Shown: positions 25,401-37,425, counted from the stretch's first letter. The stretch: 64,000 nucleotides of DNA from Calliphora vicina (GCF_958450345.1 NC_088781.1:56250315-56314314); one strand, 5' to 3'. Notes: generated by a model from the sequence alone, not told the origin. Numbers and translations: made by a program.

Positions 25401-28400
25401 AGTCTAGTCATAGTCTAGTCATAGTCTAGTCATAGTCTAGTCATAGTCTAGTCATAGTCTAGTCATAGTCTAGTCATAGTCTAGTCATAGTCTAGTCATA
25501 GTCTAGTCATAGTCTAGTCATAGTCTAGTCATAGTCTAGTCATAGTCTAGTCATAGTCTAGTCATAGTCTAGTCATAGTCTAGTCATAGTCTAGTCATAG
25601 TCTAGTCATAGTCTAGTCATAGTCTAGTCATAGTCTAGTCATAGTCTAGTCATAGTCTAGTCATAGTCTAGTCATAGTCTAGTCATAGTCTAGTCATAGT
25701 CTAGTCATAGTCTAGTCATAGTCTAGTCATAGTCTAGTCATAGTCTAGTCATAGTCTAGTCATAGTCTAGTCATAGTCTAGTCATAGTCTAGTCATAGTC
25801 TAGTCATAGTCTAGTCATAGTCTAGTCATAGTCTAGTCATAGTCTAGTCATAGTCTAGTCATAGTCTAGTCATAGTCTAGTCATAGTCTAGTCATAGTCT
25901 AGTCATAGTCTAGTCATAGTCTAGTCATAGTCTAGTCATAGTCTAGTCATAGTCTAGTCATAGTCTAGTCATAGTCTAGTCATAGTCTAGTCATAGTCTA
26001 GTCATAGTCTAGTCATAGTCTAGTCATAGTCTAGTCATAGTCTAGTCATAGTCTAGTCATAGTCTAGTCATAGTCTAGTCATAGTCTAGTCATAGTCTAG
26101 TCATAGTCTAGTCATAGTCTAGTCATAGTCTAGTCATAGTCTAGTCATAGTCTAGTCATAGTCTAGTCATAGTCTAGTCATAGTCTAGTCATAGTCTAGT
26201 CATAGTCTAGTCATAGTCTAGTCATAGTCTAGTCATAGTCTAGTCATAGTCTAGTCATAGTCTAGTCATAGTCTAGTCATAGTCTAGTCATAGTCTAGTC
26301 ATAGTCTAGTCATAGTCTAGTCATAGTCTAGTCATAGTCTAGTCATAGTCTAGTCATAGTCTAGTCATAGTCTAGTCATAGTCTAGTCATAGTCTAGTCA
26401 TAGTCTAGTCATAGTCTAGTCATAGTCTAGTCATAGTCTAGTCATAGTCTAGTCATAGTCTAGTCATAGTCTAGTCATAGTCTAGTCATAGTCTAGTCAT
26501 AGTCTAGTCATAGTCTAGTCATAGTCTAGTCATAGTCTAGTCATAGTCTAGTCATAGTCTAGTCATAGTCTAGTCATAGTCTAGTCATAGTCTAGTCATA
26601 GTCTAGTCATAGTCTAGTCATAGTCTAGTCATAGTCTAGTCATAGTCTAGTCATAGTCTAGTCATAGTCTAGTCATAGTCTAGTCATAGTCTAGTCATAG
26701 TCTAGTCATAGTCTAGTCATAGTCTAGTCATAGTCTAGTCATAGTCTAGTCATAGTCTAGTCATAGTCTAGTCATAGTCTAGTCATAGTCTAGTCATAGT
26801 CTAGTCATAGTCTAGTCATAGTCTAGTCATAGTCTAGTCATAGTCTAGTCATAGTCTAGTCTAGTCATAGTCATAGTCTAGTCATAGTATAGTCTAGTCA
26901 TAGTATAGTCTAGTCATAGTCTAGTCTAGTCATAGTCTAGTCATAGTCTAGTCATAGTCTAGTCATAGTCTAGTCATAGTCTAGTCATAGTATAGTCATA
27001 GTCTAGTCATAGTATAGTCTAGTCATAGTATAGTCTAGTCATAGTATAGTCTAGTCATAGTATAGTCTAGTCATAGTATAGTCTAGTCATAGTATAGTCT
27101 AGTCATAGTATAGTCTAGTCATAGTATAGTCTAGTCATAGTATAGTCTAGTCATAGTATAGTCTAGTCATAGTATAGTCTAGTCATAGTATAGTCTAGTC
27201 ATAGTATAGTCTAGTCATAGTATAGTCTAGTCATAGTATAGTCTAGTCATAGTATAGTCTAGTCATAGTCTAGTCATAGTCTAGTCATAGTCTAGTCATA
27301 GTCTAGTCATAGTCTAGTCATAGTCTAGTCATAGTCTAGTCATAGTCTAGTCATAGTCTAGTCATAGTCTAGTCATAGTCTAGTCATAGTCTAGTCATAG
27401 TCTAGTCATAGTCTAGTCATAGTCTAGTCATAGTCTAGTCATAGTCTAGTCATAGTCTAGTCATAGTCTAGTCATAGTCTAGTCATAGTCTAGTCATAGT
27501 CTAGTCATAGTCTAGTCATAGTCTAGTCATAGTCTAGTCATAGTCTAGTCATAGTCTAGTCATAGTCTAGTCATAGTCTAGTCATAGTCTAGTCATAGTC
27601 TAGTCATAGTCTAGTCATAGTCTAGTCATAGTCTAGTCATAGTCTAGTCATAGTCTAGTCATAGTCTAGTCATAGTCTAGTCATAGTCTAGTCATAGTCT
27701 AGTCATAGTCTAGTCATAGTCTAGTCATAGTCTAGTCATAGTCTAGTCATAGTCTAGTCATAGTCTAGTCATAGTCTAGTCATAGTCTAGTCATAGTCTA
27801 GTCATAGTCTAGTCATAGTCTAGTCATAGTCTAGTCATAGTCTAGTCATAGTCTAGTCATAGTCTAGTCATAGTCTAGTCATAGTCTAGTCATAGTCTAG
27901 TCATAGTCTAGTCATAGTCTAGTCATAGTCTAGTCATAGTCTAGTCATAGTCTAGTCATAGTCTAGTCATAGTCTAGTCATAGTCTAGTCATAGTCTAGT
28001 CATAGTCTAGTCATAGTCTAGTCATAGTCTAGTCATAGTCTAGTCATAGTCTAGTCATAGTCTAGTCATAGTCTAGTCATAGTCTAGTCATAGTCTAGTC
28101 ATAGTCTAGTCATAGTCTAGTCATAGTCTAGTCATAGTCTAGTCATAGTCTAGTCATAGTCTAGTCATAGTCTAGTCATAGTCTAGTCATAGTCTAGTCA
28201 TAGTCTAGTCATAGTCTAGTCATAGTCTAGTCATAGTCTAGTCATAGTCTAGTCATAGTCTAGTCATAGTCTAGTCATAGTCTAGTCATAGTCTAGTCAT
28301 AGTCTAGTCATAGTCTAGTCATAGTCTAGTCATAGTCTAGTCATAGTCTAGTCATAGTCTAGTCATAGTCTAGTCATAGTCTAGTCATAGTCTAGTCATA

Positions 28401-29028
28401 GTCTAGTCATAGTCTAGTCATAGTCTAGTCATAGTCTAGTCATAGTCTAGTCATAGTCTAGTCATAGTCTAGTCATAGTCTAGTCATAGTCTAGTCATAG
28501 TCTAGTCATAGTCTAGTCATAGTCTAGTCATAGTCTAGTCATAGTCTAGTCATAGTCTAGTCATAGTCTAGTCATAGTCTAGTCATAGTCTAGTCATAGT
28601 CTAGTCATAGTCTAGTCATAGTCTAGTCATAGTCTAGTCATAGTCTAGTCATAGTCTAGTCATAGTCTAGTCATAGTCTAGTCATAGTCTAGTCATAGTC
28701 TAGTCATAGTCTAGTCATAGTCTAGTCATAGTCTAGTCATAGTCTAGTCATAGTCTAGTCATAGTCTAGTCATAGTCTAGTCATAGTCTAGTCATAGTCT
28801 AGTCATAGTCTAGTCATAGTCTAGTCATAGTCTAGTCATAGTCTAGTCATAGTCTAGTCATAGTCTAGTCATAGTCTAGTCATAGTCTAGTCATAGTCTA
28901 GTCATAGTCTAGTCATAGTCTAGTCATAGTCTAGTCATAGTCTAGTCATAGTCTAGTCATAGTCTAGTCATAGTCTAGTCATAGTCTAGTCATAGTCTAG
29001 TCATAGCCTAGTCATAGCCTAGTCATAT
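22447..29028 (-). repeat. 11-bp satellite array 2 (CTAGTCATAGT)n
   Basis: About 598 copies of CTAGTCATAGT, the exact reverse complement of the unit in array 1. Apart from a GTC addition near 23242, an AG addition near 23314 and a rearranged block at about 26855-27270, the array is homogeneous. The right end carries CATAGCCTAGTCATAGCC variants (28997-29020). CTAG occurs once per unit, so it recurs every 11 bp. Confidence 0.98.
27001..27264 (-). repeat. 16-bp higher-order variant block in array 2
   Basis: About 16 tandem copies of GTCTAGTCATAGTATA. In module terms this is TAGTC + TAGTCA + TAGTA, a three-module unit in place of the two-module 11-mer. The approach (26855-27000) mixes 5-, 6-, 11- and 16-bp steps, and the ordinary 11-mer resumes after 27265. 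Confidence 0.95.
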
Positions 29029-29411
29029 AGAGTACTTTAAAGTCTAACGGTAACAACTTTAACATTTACTGTTGAAATATTAAATAATTTACTTCTGTCT
29101 ACAATCACATTCAACATGTGTTTTATCTTATTATTTCAAATATGCCAACATGTTCGAATTCCAATATTTAATTATCATGTACGAATTGAACATTACAAAT
29201 GTAGAACACGTTCTCAATAACCGTATTATCTACTGTTGACGTCATAAATCCTTTTTATCACATTTTACCGAATTCATTTCATTTCAATAAACATTGATAT
29301 CAATAGAATAATTTCAGTGCAGACATGGTGGTTTATTAAAGTAAAATGTTTGTACATGAAATTGAAATTTATTTACTTTTATTATTCTGTTATTCAATTT
29401 GTTGAATTGTT
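29029..29411. other. AT-rich flank of satellite array 2
   Basis: Non-repetitive AT-rich sequence immediately to the right of the array; nothing recognised. Confidence 0.5.
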
Positions 29412-31396
29412 AAGGTACGGTCACACACAGCTAATATTTGACGTTTATCGTCAAATATTTCATTGCCTGAATCTGACCACAAATAAAATTTAGAGCAAAC
29501 AACAAAACAGATGATTTTAGTCAAACAAAATTATTTGTCGGCAAACAAAATATTTTCTTAATGTGAACAAAGTGTGACCACTAGCTACATAAATACCTAA
29601 AAAATATATAATTTAATCTTGCAAATATTTTTAAGGTTAAAGCACTTATTTCGAATTGTAAAGTAATCATTTTATTAGAGATTTATTGAATTTTGTTATC
29701 ATATATTGAATTTAATTTTTCACTTTTTGTTTGACCAAACTGCTGCGAAAAAGAATCAGTAAATATATTTGCCGTGTGGTCACACTATATAAAACACTTT
29801 CATAAAATAATTGTTTGATCAAATAGAAAAAAACAGAAAATTATTTGCTCAGCATGGCGGAAAAATAAGAGGAGATTATTTAAATATTTTTCGTACTAAA
29901 TTAAAGACACAAATTCACTTTTTTTTTTTAAACATAAATACATATTCAATATTTCTTGAATATTTGTTATTTAAATTATTTTCACTAAATAATTGCATCA
30001 ATAAATGACGTCTTCTTCTTCACATAAAAGTCATTCAGCCTAGGATGACATACTGGGAGAAAAAATAATTGAAGACATGAAGTCTATGTTGCGATTTTGG
30101 CAATTTTATGCGATTTATATTTTTATACGTTTAACATAGTCTGATGTTTGATTATTTTTTATTTATACATGGAGTTTGTCTATTTTCAAAATTTAAAATT
30201 GCTCATATGTACATATGGAATATTAACTGAAATTTTATACAGATTGAATTTAAAATCAAAGAAAATTTTTTATACATGCATAAATAGATAATGCGATTGA
30301 ATTGGAATTAATTAAAAAATTATGTTAAAAATGTAAACATTTCCATAAAATTTAACAATATTTGTGAACATGTTCTTATTCTGAATGAGAAAAGTTTGGA
30401 AAAAGTCGTGTTCGATTAATAATATGTATTAAAAAACCAATAAGCATTTTTACTGGAATTCATGTTGATTGCAAGTGTAATTCAAGCCTTGAGTTATAGT
30501 CAAGCAATTGAATTACAGTTGTATTACACTTTATTTCAATAGCATTCTCCAGTAAAAAGGAAACATAAATTCAAGCCATATGTTTTTTGTTTGAAAAATA
30601 TTTAATATTTCAAATATTTTTCAAGTATAAAACATGATTACATTTCCATTCAATTTCAATTATGAATTGTGATAGTAATATAATTTAAAAAATAAACATT
30701 TAATAATTATATTATTAAATTGTTCAAGCTTGTGTTCTTTTCGCGATTTGTTTTCATTATTTAGCGATTTTTAATTTAAGATATAGCAACACTACTTTTG
30801 CGATAACACATGATGCAACAGCTGTTATTTGACGCTGTTTGATCTTGCAAATGAATTGCAAGATCAAATAAAAAAATACCCAAAATGCAGGAAAATATTT
30901 GCTGTTTAGTGGTCACACATTAGTCACATTACAAGAATGTTTTCATATTGGCAAATAAATTTGTTTGACCAAATTCAGCTGTTTTCTTGTTTGCAGTGCA
31001 AAAATATTTTGTGTTCAAACTAGAAACATAAAATATTTGACGCTTAAATAAAAGTACTGAAATTTCATAATTCTTTCAAATGTAAAGCAAAATCTGGTAA
31101 TATTTTACTTTCTAGAAATGTCTTTTTTATTGATGAAAGAAATTAAAGTTGTTTTGCAGCTTTATTTAATAATTATTTAGAACAAATATTACCATAAATG
31201 TGACCACAAGTCAAATATATTTTCCCCTTTGTGTGTTTGATAGTATTTCGGTGTAGTTTGATTAAACAAATATGGCAAATAAATGTGTACAGTGTGAACA
31301 CAAAATCAACCCATGAATTATTTGATGTACTTTTGATCAAACACATGAAACATCTTGTGTCAAATAATTTGCGTAGTCTGATCCTACCTTTAGGCA
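29412..31396. repeat. Compound inverted repeat with GGTCACAC motifs
   Basis: A diverged inverted repeat pairs about 29495-29590 (AAACAGATGATTTTAGTCAA, then TTATTTG-CGGCAAA and AGTGTGACCACTA) with about 30895-31000 in reverse complement. GGTCACAC or its complement occurs at about 29419, 29572, 29778, 30903 and, as GTGACCAC, 31200. The outer edges TAAGGTACGGTCACAC (29411) and the reverse of GATCCTACCTTTA (31380-31392) are similar, suggesting terminal repeats of one or several related elements. A perfect hairpin AATATTTGACG/CGTCAAATATT is at 29434-29460, and TTTGATCTTGCAA/TTGCAAGATCAAA lies at about 30838-30868. No coding motif seen. Confidence 0.55.
29777..29787 (+). promoter_or_regulatory. Match to fly core-promoter Motif 1
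   Basis: TGGTCACACTA fits the Drosophila Motif 1 (Ohler 1) consensus YGGTCACACTR exactly and is followed by TATATAAAAC. The same GGTCACAC core recurs at repeat ends nearby, so it may simply be part of a transposon terminus. The downstream 65-codon frame (29811-30008) is not recognised. Confidence 0.2.
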
Positions 31397-34300
31397 AATA
31401 ATAATTTTGTTTCAATGTTAATAAATAATAATACGACGTTTATCGTTCTTGTTTGTACAATGTGTTTGAATTTGTAAAAATGTATATGAGTCCATTAAAA
31501 CTGAAATGTTGCAACATGAACCAAATGCACTTAATTGGTTTTTGTGCAAGAAATATGACATACAACATAAATTATTGGTATTTAAACAAAATTATTTACA
31601 AAATATTTTAGTTTAATAGAAATAAATATATGGTCGTATGTGGTAGATGTATATTAGTTAATGTTGTAAAATACTCTATGTGTGGCACGAGTTTAGCTGT
31701 AAAACTTGCCAGATCAATGTCTTACAAATTTGTCTATCAGTGATTTGATTTTGTAAGCACTTGTAACTATTTAAGTTTGCTACTTCCCATTCAGACATGG
31801 TGATTATAGTCGATTTTTTTGAACATCATAATTTAAATTTAAACATGTAAAAGCATATTATTTTCTTTTTCTTTTTAGAGAGAACTAAAACATTTGGAGA
31901 TTTGCAGTATCATTCAATGTTATTGATAATATCACAATTGATCAACAAGTAATGCAAAACAATAACTTCCAACTTACATATAATTTTAAATGGGAAACAT
32001 TTAAAGTTGATAAACGTTGTTTTGTTTTTAGTAAATATTGAAATTTTGTTCCAAGTCCGAAAAGAAAAAAAAATAAATTCATAATTAATACCCTTTTGGT
32101 TTTGAATAAATGCATGTTTGGTTTCCACAATTGTACGAATACGTTGTAGATACATTCAAAATCATTCATTCCAATGCATTATTAAAATGTTCAACAATTG
32201 AATGTTCAAACAACATTAACACACACAGTGACAGGCAACTGCAACAATAATAATGATGGCAACAAACATAAAAAGTGATCGCATACCAAAAAGGTGCAAA
32301 ATGATAAATTACACAAATGTCATAACAATTGTTACTCAAACAACAAACGGCAACTGCAACAAGTTCATACAAACCTACAATTGTAACCACAAAAATTCGA
32401 CACTGCAGCGCACTGCTGCATTCAACTGAGCAGCAAACAACCAACACACATGCCACACCACCAGCAAGCACCACAATCATATTGAAAGACGATTTAAGCC
32501 CAGGAATGTGGCAGACAACAATAACTACTTGTTGTAACCAGCAACAAAAAAACACTACTAACAAAACATCAACACAATTCAAAAGTCATATAGAAAATTG
32601 TAATTCGGTTTGCAGCTAACTTCTTTTGAATCGATATTAAAACCCCACAATTATGCCGACTCTCGTGCTCGTACTTGTTTGTACTCAAACAATGGGTCCA
32701 GAGAGTTAATTCCGAGTTGTTGGAACTTGTAGTATTTTTATTGTGGAATTGTTGAGTGCGCACTGGTGGTGTTGTGGTGGTGAAGTGTAGTATTGCATTG
32801 CATTTTTATAAGTGGCAATTATGCATTTTGTTGCAAGTGCACAACAAAGCAGCAAAAAATTAAACAAAAAGAAAAAAAAACAAAGTTTATAAACAACTGC
32901 AACAGCAGTAGTAGAGCAATTTAATAATTGTTAATTCATTTTTTGTTGTTGGTTATCATGTCTTGTACTTCACATTCAACTACACACAATTAAACTTGGG
33001 CAATTTTGTTTTGATGAATTTATGAGGCAGCTCAAACTGACAAACAAGTTGTCTTTTTTTTGGTGGCAGAAAAGGGCAACTAGTGGTGCGATTCAAGGGA
33101 AATTTTGTTTTTGCTGTATTTAGCTATATTCCCTCCATTATTTGAAACATTAATAAATGTCTCTTAATTTGTGAACGTTTTTGAAGGGATTGCAAAGGAT
33201 TTCCTAAAATTATTTTTTTTTTATTCGTATTTTTATTTATTGTATCTTCACAAATTAATGTCAACTATCAATAATTTGTTCAAATCTTAAATGTAAATAT
33301 TCATTTTTATTTACGTCCCACCACAGTTTGACGAAAAATTATGTTTAATTTATAGATCCTATTATCAGCGCAGGTATGTTGGATTCCTTCTTCTTAGTCG
33401 GATGTAGCCATTACTTCTCATTACTTTTTCACTCCGCTTGTTTTTTTTAGATCAAATTGCCTTAGGGAATCAATAAGACGCGAGGACAGAGCATAATTGA
33501 ATTCTCAATGTATCTAACATTTATATAGGCGTTTCTTCACGATTGTATAGACATTTCGATCCAAGGTTTTCAACAATAATGATTGGATTTACGTAGCTGG
33601 AAGGAAGGTATCGTATCTTAACGATATCTTGACGAAAATTTTATTTGCAAGTATTTGATGAAATGTTGCACAAAAATTCTCTGTGGTAATCGTCCTTAAA
33701 CGAAGAACATCTCAAAACACATATCTTTCATTTTCAATTTATTTTCATCCATTAAAGGCCATGGTTAACAACATATACAAAATTCAGGGAAGGATTATTA
33801 GGGGATCCCGAAATGCTTAATTCTAAATAAAAATTCCCTAATATTTTGAATAAAATTTGAGATATACCATGTTCAATTCTGAGAGTTTCTTACAATTAGA
33901 CATCAAACCCCCTTTAGCTAAAGGTTTCTCCTACCTGTCACCTGTAAATTTTCACAAATTCTTTACCATTGTAAACAATTTCTTTACATTCACAATTCCC
34001 TGCTTGTAAATTGTTCTTATTCACCTTCCTATTCTACTGCCTTCTTTTTTAAATAATGCAATTGCAATGAATATTTCGAATGTTTTTTATTTCCTTTGGA
34101 AATAAAAATTATATAGAAATCGAAATGTGAATAAAGTACTTGCTTAGGGTACGTACACATTATTATTACGAGTTGATAATTTCTGTCAATAACTTTATAA
34201 AAATTACAATTGAATGAATTTTCAATAATAATTGTTTGAATGACTGTCGTTTTGTCTGTCTGTGTGTATGTGAGAGTTTGTGTCTGTTTCAATGTTGCCA

Positions 34301-34869
34301 CTAAAACTGCCACTTGACTAATCGAAATTAAATGACGTGTGAATACGGGCAGCTGTTGGCTGTACGACTGACTATTGGAGTGGATAGAGACCAAAGCATT
34401 AAGTATTAGTTTTGTACGTTGAGCTGGTTACAATTTAGATACCGCCTATAATTTGTTGTGTAAGTAATGTTTTCTTGCTATACAATTTTGTTATTAATAT
34501 TATTTGGCTTTTTGTTCAATTGTATTGATATTAAATGTGTTATAAGTTAATAAATTAAATGTTTTTTTTTTTGTTTTTTGGCTTATTAACAGCATGTTTG
34601 CATACAGAAGTGTCGTTGTTAGGCAATTGGCCAGACAACAAGTTAGATTGATTAAAAAAATAGATTTGTAAATAAGGGAATTTACTTGATTTGTTGCTAA
34701 GCAATGTTAAACTGAAGTTTGAGTGGAATTTTGAATATTTATTTGGGGGAAATTATAGCAAATAAATTGTTCATATAAAACCTACCATATTTATTTTACT
34801 AACTTAAAGTAAATCTCAATGAAGACAACAATTTTCGTATCGGATACAAATTTTTAGCTTTTATTTCGA
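31397..34869. other. AT-rich, unique-looking DNA without recognised gene
   Basis: No transposon ends were recognised. From 32190 to 32600 the plus strand is rich in CAACA, ACAAC and AATAAT, a composition common in fly non-coding and glutamine/asparagine-rich coding DNA. It gives a 96-codon Thr/Gln-rich plus frame (32329-32619) and a 138-codon Cys/Val-rich minus frame (32166-32582); neither has a domain or clear splice context. A GT-rich patch lies at 34245-34290. An exon of a gene with long introns cannot be excluded. Confidence 0.45.
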
Positions 34870-35350
34870 AAGATTTGTACAATATAGATTTATTAAAAGT
34901 AGTGTCCATTGTTAACTATGACCTTTTCCCATCTTCTTGGCAAAAGAAGTCAAAAGAACTGCTCATCTTTTGAGGTCAATAACGAATCAAGTCAATTTCG
35001 GATACTCTGTTCTTAAGTGAAGCGTATCCCAGAGAGAGCGATCTGCATCGATCGAAACAAATAGTATTCGGACGGGGCAACAGGTATTGCATAATGTGAC
35101 CTAGCGTTGTCATGATGAAATATCACGGTTTAATGTCTGGCTTCATATACTGTGCATTTTCGAACAATGCTCGCTTTGACCGATTCAATTTCGTTTGGCA
35201 CAGGATCCATGTGATGATCTGGCCAGATTTCAGCAGCTCATAATATTTGTATTCCTTCTTAAAATCACCACTTCTGAAACGCACAAACCATCTCTCGCAC
35301 GTTGAAACCGATGGAACACATTCACCATAAGCTTTCCTGGTAAGTTGGAT
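34870..35350 (-). pseudogene. mariner deletion derivative
   Basis: Starting at about 35345 on the minus strand: KAYGECVPSVSTCERWFVRF and SGDF, the mariner N-terminal region. The reading then jumps over most of the protein to YYELLKSGQIITW, continues with FHHDNARSHYAIPV (35110-35070, second catalytic Asp), APSEYYLFRSM (third site changed from Asp to Glu), and ends RRWEKVIVNNGHYF with a stop at about 34895. Stops and frameshifts occur after the second block. Same family as the copies at 50.5-51.3 and 58.2-60.4 kb. It abuts the LOA-like remnant at about 35350-35376. Confidence 0.85.
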
Positions 35351-35375
35351 AGTCTTAATGCTCAACTCAACTCTA

Positions 35376-36940
35376 GGCGACGCGTCGTTTGGATCAGAAG
35401 ACGGGTTACAAGGTGCACACCACAAGATGGAGTTCTTTCTCCTCTTTACTGGTGGTAAACTCTATTCTCAAAATCTTTGAGTCTAAAGGTTGGAAGATAT
35501 TCGCCTATGCGGATGACGTGTTGATTCTCATTAAAGGAAAGTTTCTCTCCACTATCAGTGACATCATGCAGGAAGCGCTTAGTGATCTCTCGTCCTGGGC
35601 AAGAACTAACGGGTTGGGTGTAAACCCATCGAAGACAGAATTGGTGCTATTTACCAGGAAATACAAGGTGGACAGTATCAATTTAGGCGAAATAAATACT
35701 CAGGAGACATTAAAGAAGGGCCTTAATAACTACTATATATGCAGGAAATCAATTGGCAAAAATTAAGGTTTGTAACCAAGTATGGTTAACTGGATCTATA
35801 AATCTATTGTTAGGCCTATTATTACTTTTGGCTGTAGGGTGTGATGGGAGGCAATGAGGAAACCTCTTTATAGGATTATACTCAACAAATCTCAAAGGTC
35901 TGCATGTTTAACTGGTGCCATTATCAGCACCCCAAAGGCGGCCTTGGATATAATCGTAAACCTATTACCCATTGAGAACTATGTAAGAGTGTGGAACCAA
36001 GGAACTTACAGAGGCTATTTGAGTCTTCGTTAGTGAAACTTTGGGGGCAGGTCACACTAGGATACTGTATGAGGCAATTCTTATCGGTCAGGACATCGTT
36101 CCATCTGGAATTTCTGATCATAGGGTCGCGATCTTCAATTTCGGTGTCTCACCCCCAATAGAGTTCCCCAGTAGGGAAATTGGGTGGGTTTCGATCAACT
36201 GTTCGATGGGGGTGCAGTTTTCACTGACGGATCCAAGATGGACTCTGATACAGGGGCCTGGGTTTATCTGGTCGACAAGGATATCAAACGTTCATAGGCA
36301 GATATCTTCGGGATCTGGAAAGTCACAGAGTTGATAAAGGCACACGTCATGAGGGGTCTGTAGTGACTATATATGTGGACAGTCAGGCGGCACTTAAGGC
36401 TCTGAAATGTCATTAAATACATTCCAGCTTATTGAAAGACTGTAGAAGAGCACTCGACTAGTTATTAGTTCACTACCCAATAATATTGTGTGGGGTACCG
36501 GGGCACTGCGATATACAGGAAAATGAGGTAGCAGATGAACAGGCCAGATATGGTTCTGCTTTAGATCATGGTACTAGGTAACCCGTCAGTTGGACGGATT
36601 GTAAAGAGTCCAAGGCCTTTTGGCCAAAACTGAATGCAAATGCAACCAAGAAACTAATTTAGTTGGATAGGTGTAGCCTCAGGATTCTAGTAGGAGTGAT
36701 AACTGTCACTGCTCAATTGGGGCCTTCATAGGTAAATGGGATAATGGCACACAAGATTTATGTAGGAAAGTAGAGGAGCTGGAGACAGTAGAGCATATTA
36801 TGTGCAACTGCCCCAGACTACAGGGTCATAGAAATGGCTAGGAAACAGATTGCTGGATGAGCTTGGTAGTGATGCTGGCTGTAAACTAAGTAACATACTT
36901 ACTAGGATTTATCATGGGAATAGGTTAGCTATTTAAAGGA
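35376..36940 (+). pseudogene. LOA-like non-LTR retrotransposon ORF2 remnant
   Basis: Starts with VTRCTPQDGVLSPL at about 35403. The best open stretch (35389-35766) carries AYADD at 35503-35517, then SSWARTNGLGVNPSKTELVL, the reverse transcriptase core. Further on, with frameshifts: VNWIYKSIVRPIITFG (35790), ISTPKAALDII (35925), GAGHTRILYEAI (36041), the RNase H start FTDGSKMDSDTGAW (36220), VTIYVDSQAALKAL (36362), VPGHCDIQENEVADEQARYG (36495) and a C-terminal VEHIMCNCP (36790). Reverse transcriptase plus RNase H is the domain order of LOA and I-group elements. The 5' half (endonuclease, ORF1) is missing. Many stops: non-functional. Confidence 0.85.
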
Positions 36941-37079
36941 CAGTGATTTCAAATCCGTAACAAAATGTTTCTTTCTCTATGCAGATTTGAATTCTTATTA
37001 TTCACATTCTTTTTTCACTATATATGAAAGGAATCGCAATGGACTTTACGGTATCCGAGTGGAAGTTCACATAGTACTT

Positions 37080-37425
37080 CCGAACTAAACTATATAAACC
37101 AGACGTTTATGACCGATAAAACCATATCGCAGGAGGACATTTGTTTGGGGGCTAGGAGAGATAATGAAGCGATTCTATCCAAATGCAATAGGATTCGTTT
37201 TTGGGTTAATAATGAAGTATGTGAAAAATTTCATTAAATTTCCATCAAAATTTATTAAAAGTTTACATGGACTGACGGACGGTGAGATGGACGGACGTTC
37301 AATCAGAAAATAATCCTGAGCAGATTGGTATACTTTAAGGTGGGTGTTGGGGCAATAGTTTTGCAAGTTACAAACATCAGCTCCAAGCCTCTCCACTATG
37401 TTGGTGTAGGGTATAATAATTATAG
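37080..37425 (-). mobile_element. DINE/Helentron 5'-half fragment
   Basis: GACCGATAAAACCATAT, a TTTGTTTGGGGGCTAGGAGA unit, GACGGACGGTGAGATGGACG and, at the right, GGTGTAGGGTATAATAATT, the reversed 5' end. Homologous to 5050-5390. The 3' hairpin end is missing on the left. Confidence 0.8.

Noticed and set aside
17726..29028. CRISPR-like or telomeric array
   Set aside because: The 11-bp units are contiguous, with no spacers, so it is not CRISPR. The unit is unrelated to TTAGG-type telomere repeats, and DNA continues on both sides.
29777..30008. Promoter plus small gene (65 codons at 29811)
   Set aside because: The motif match is exact, but the same core recurs in repeat ends, and the peptide is low-complexity with no homology that I recognise. 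Kept only as a low-confidence motif.
32166..32582. 138-codon Cys/Val-rich frame (minus) and overlapping 96-codon Thr/Gln-rich frame (plus, 32329-32619)
   Set aside because: Both arise from CAACA/AATAAT-rich DNA on opposite strands. There is no domain, signal or splice support; the plus frame could be an exon, but nothing proves it.
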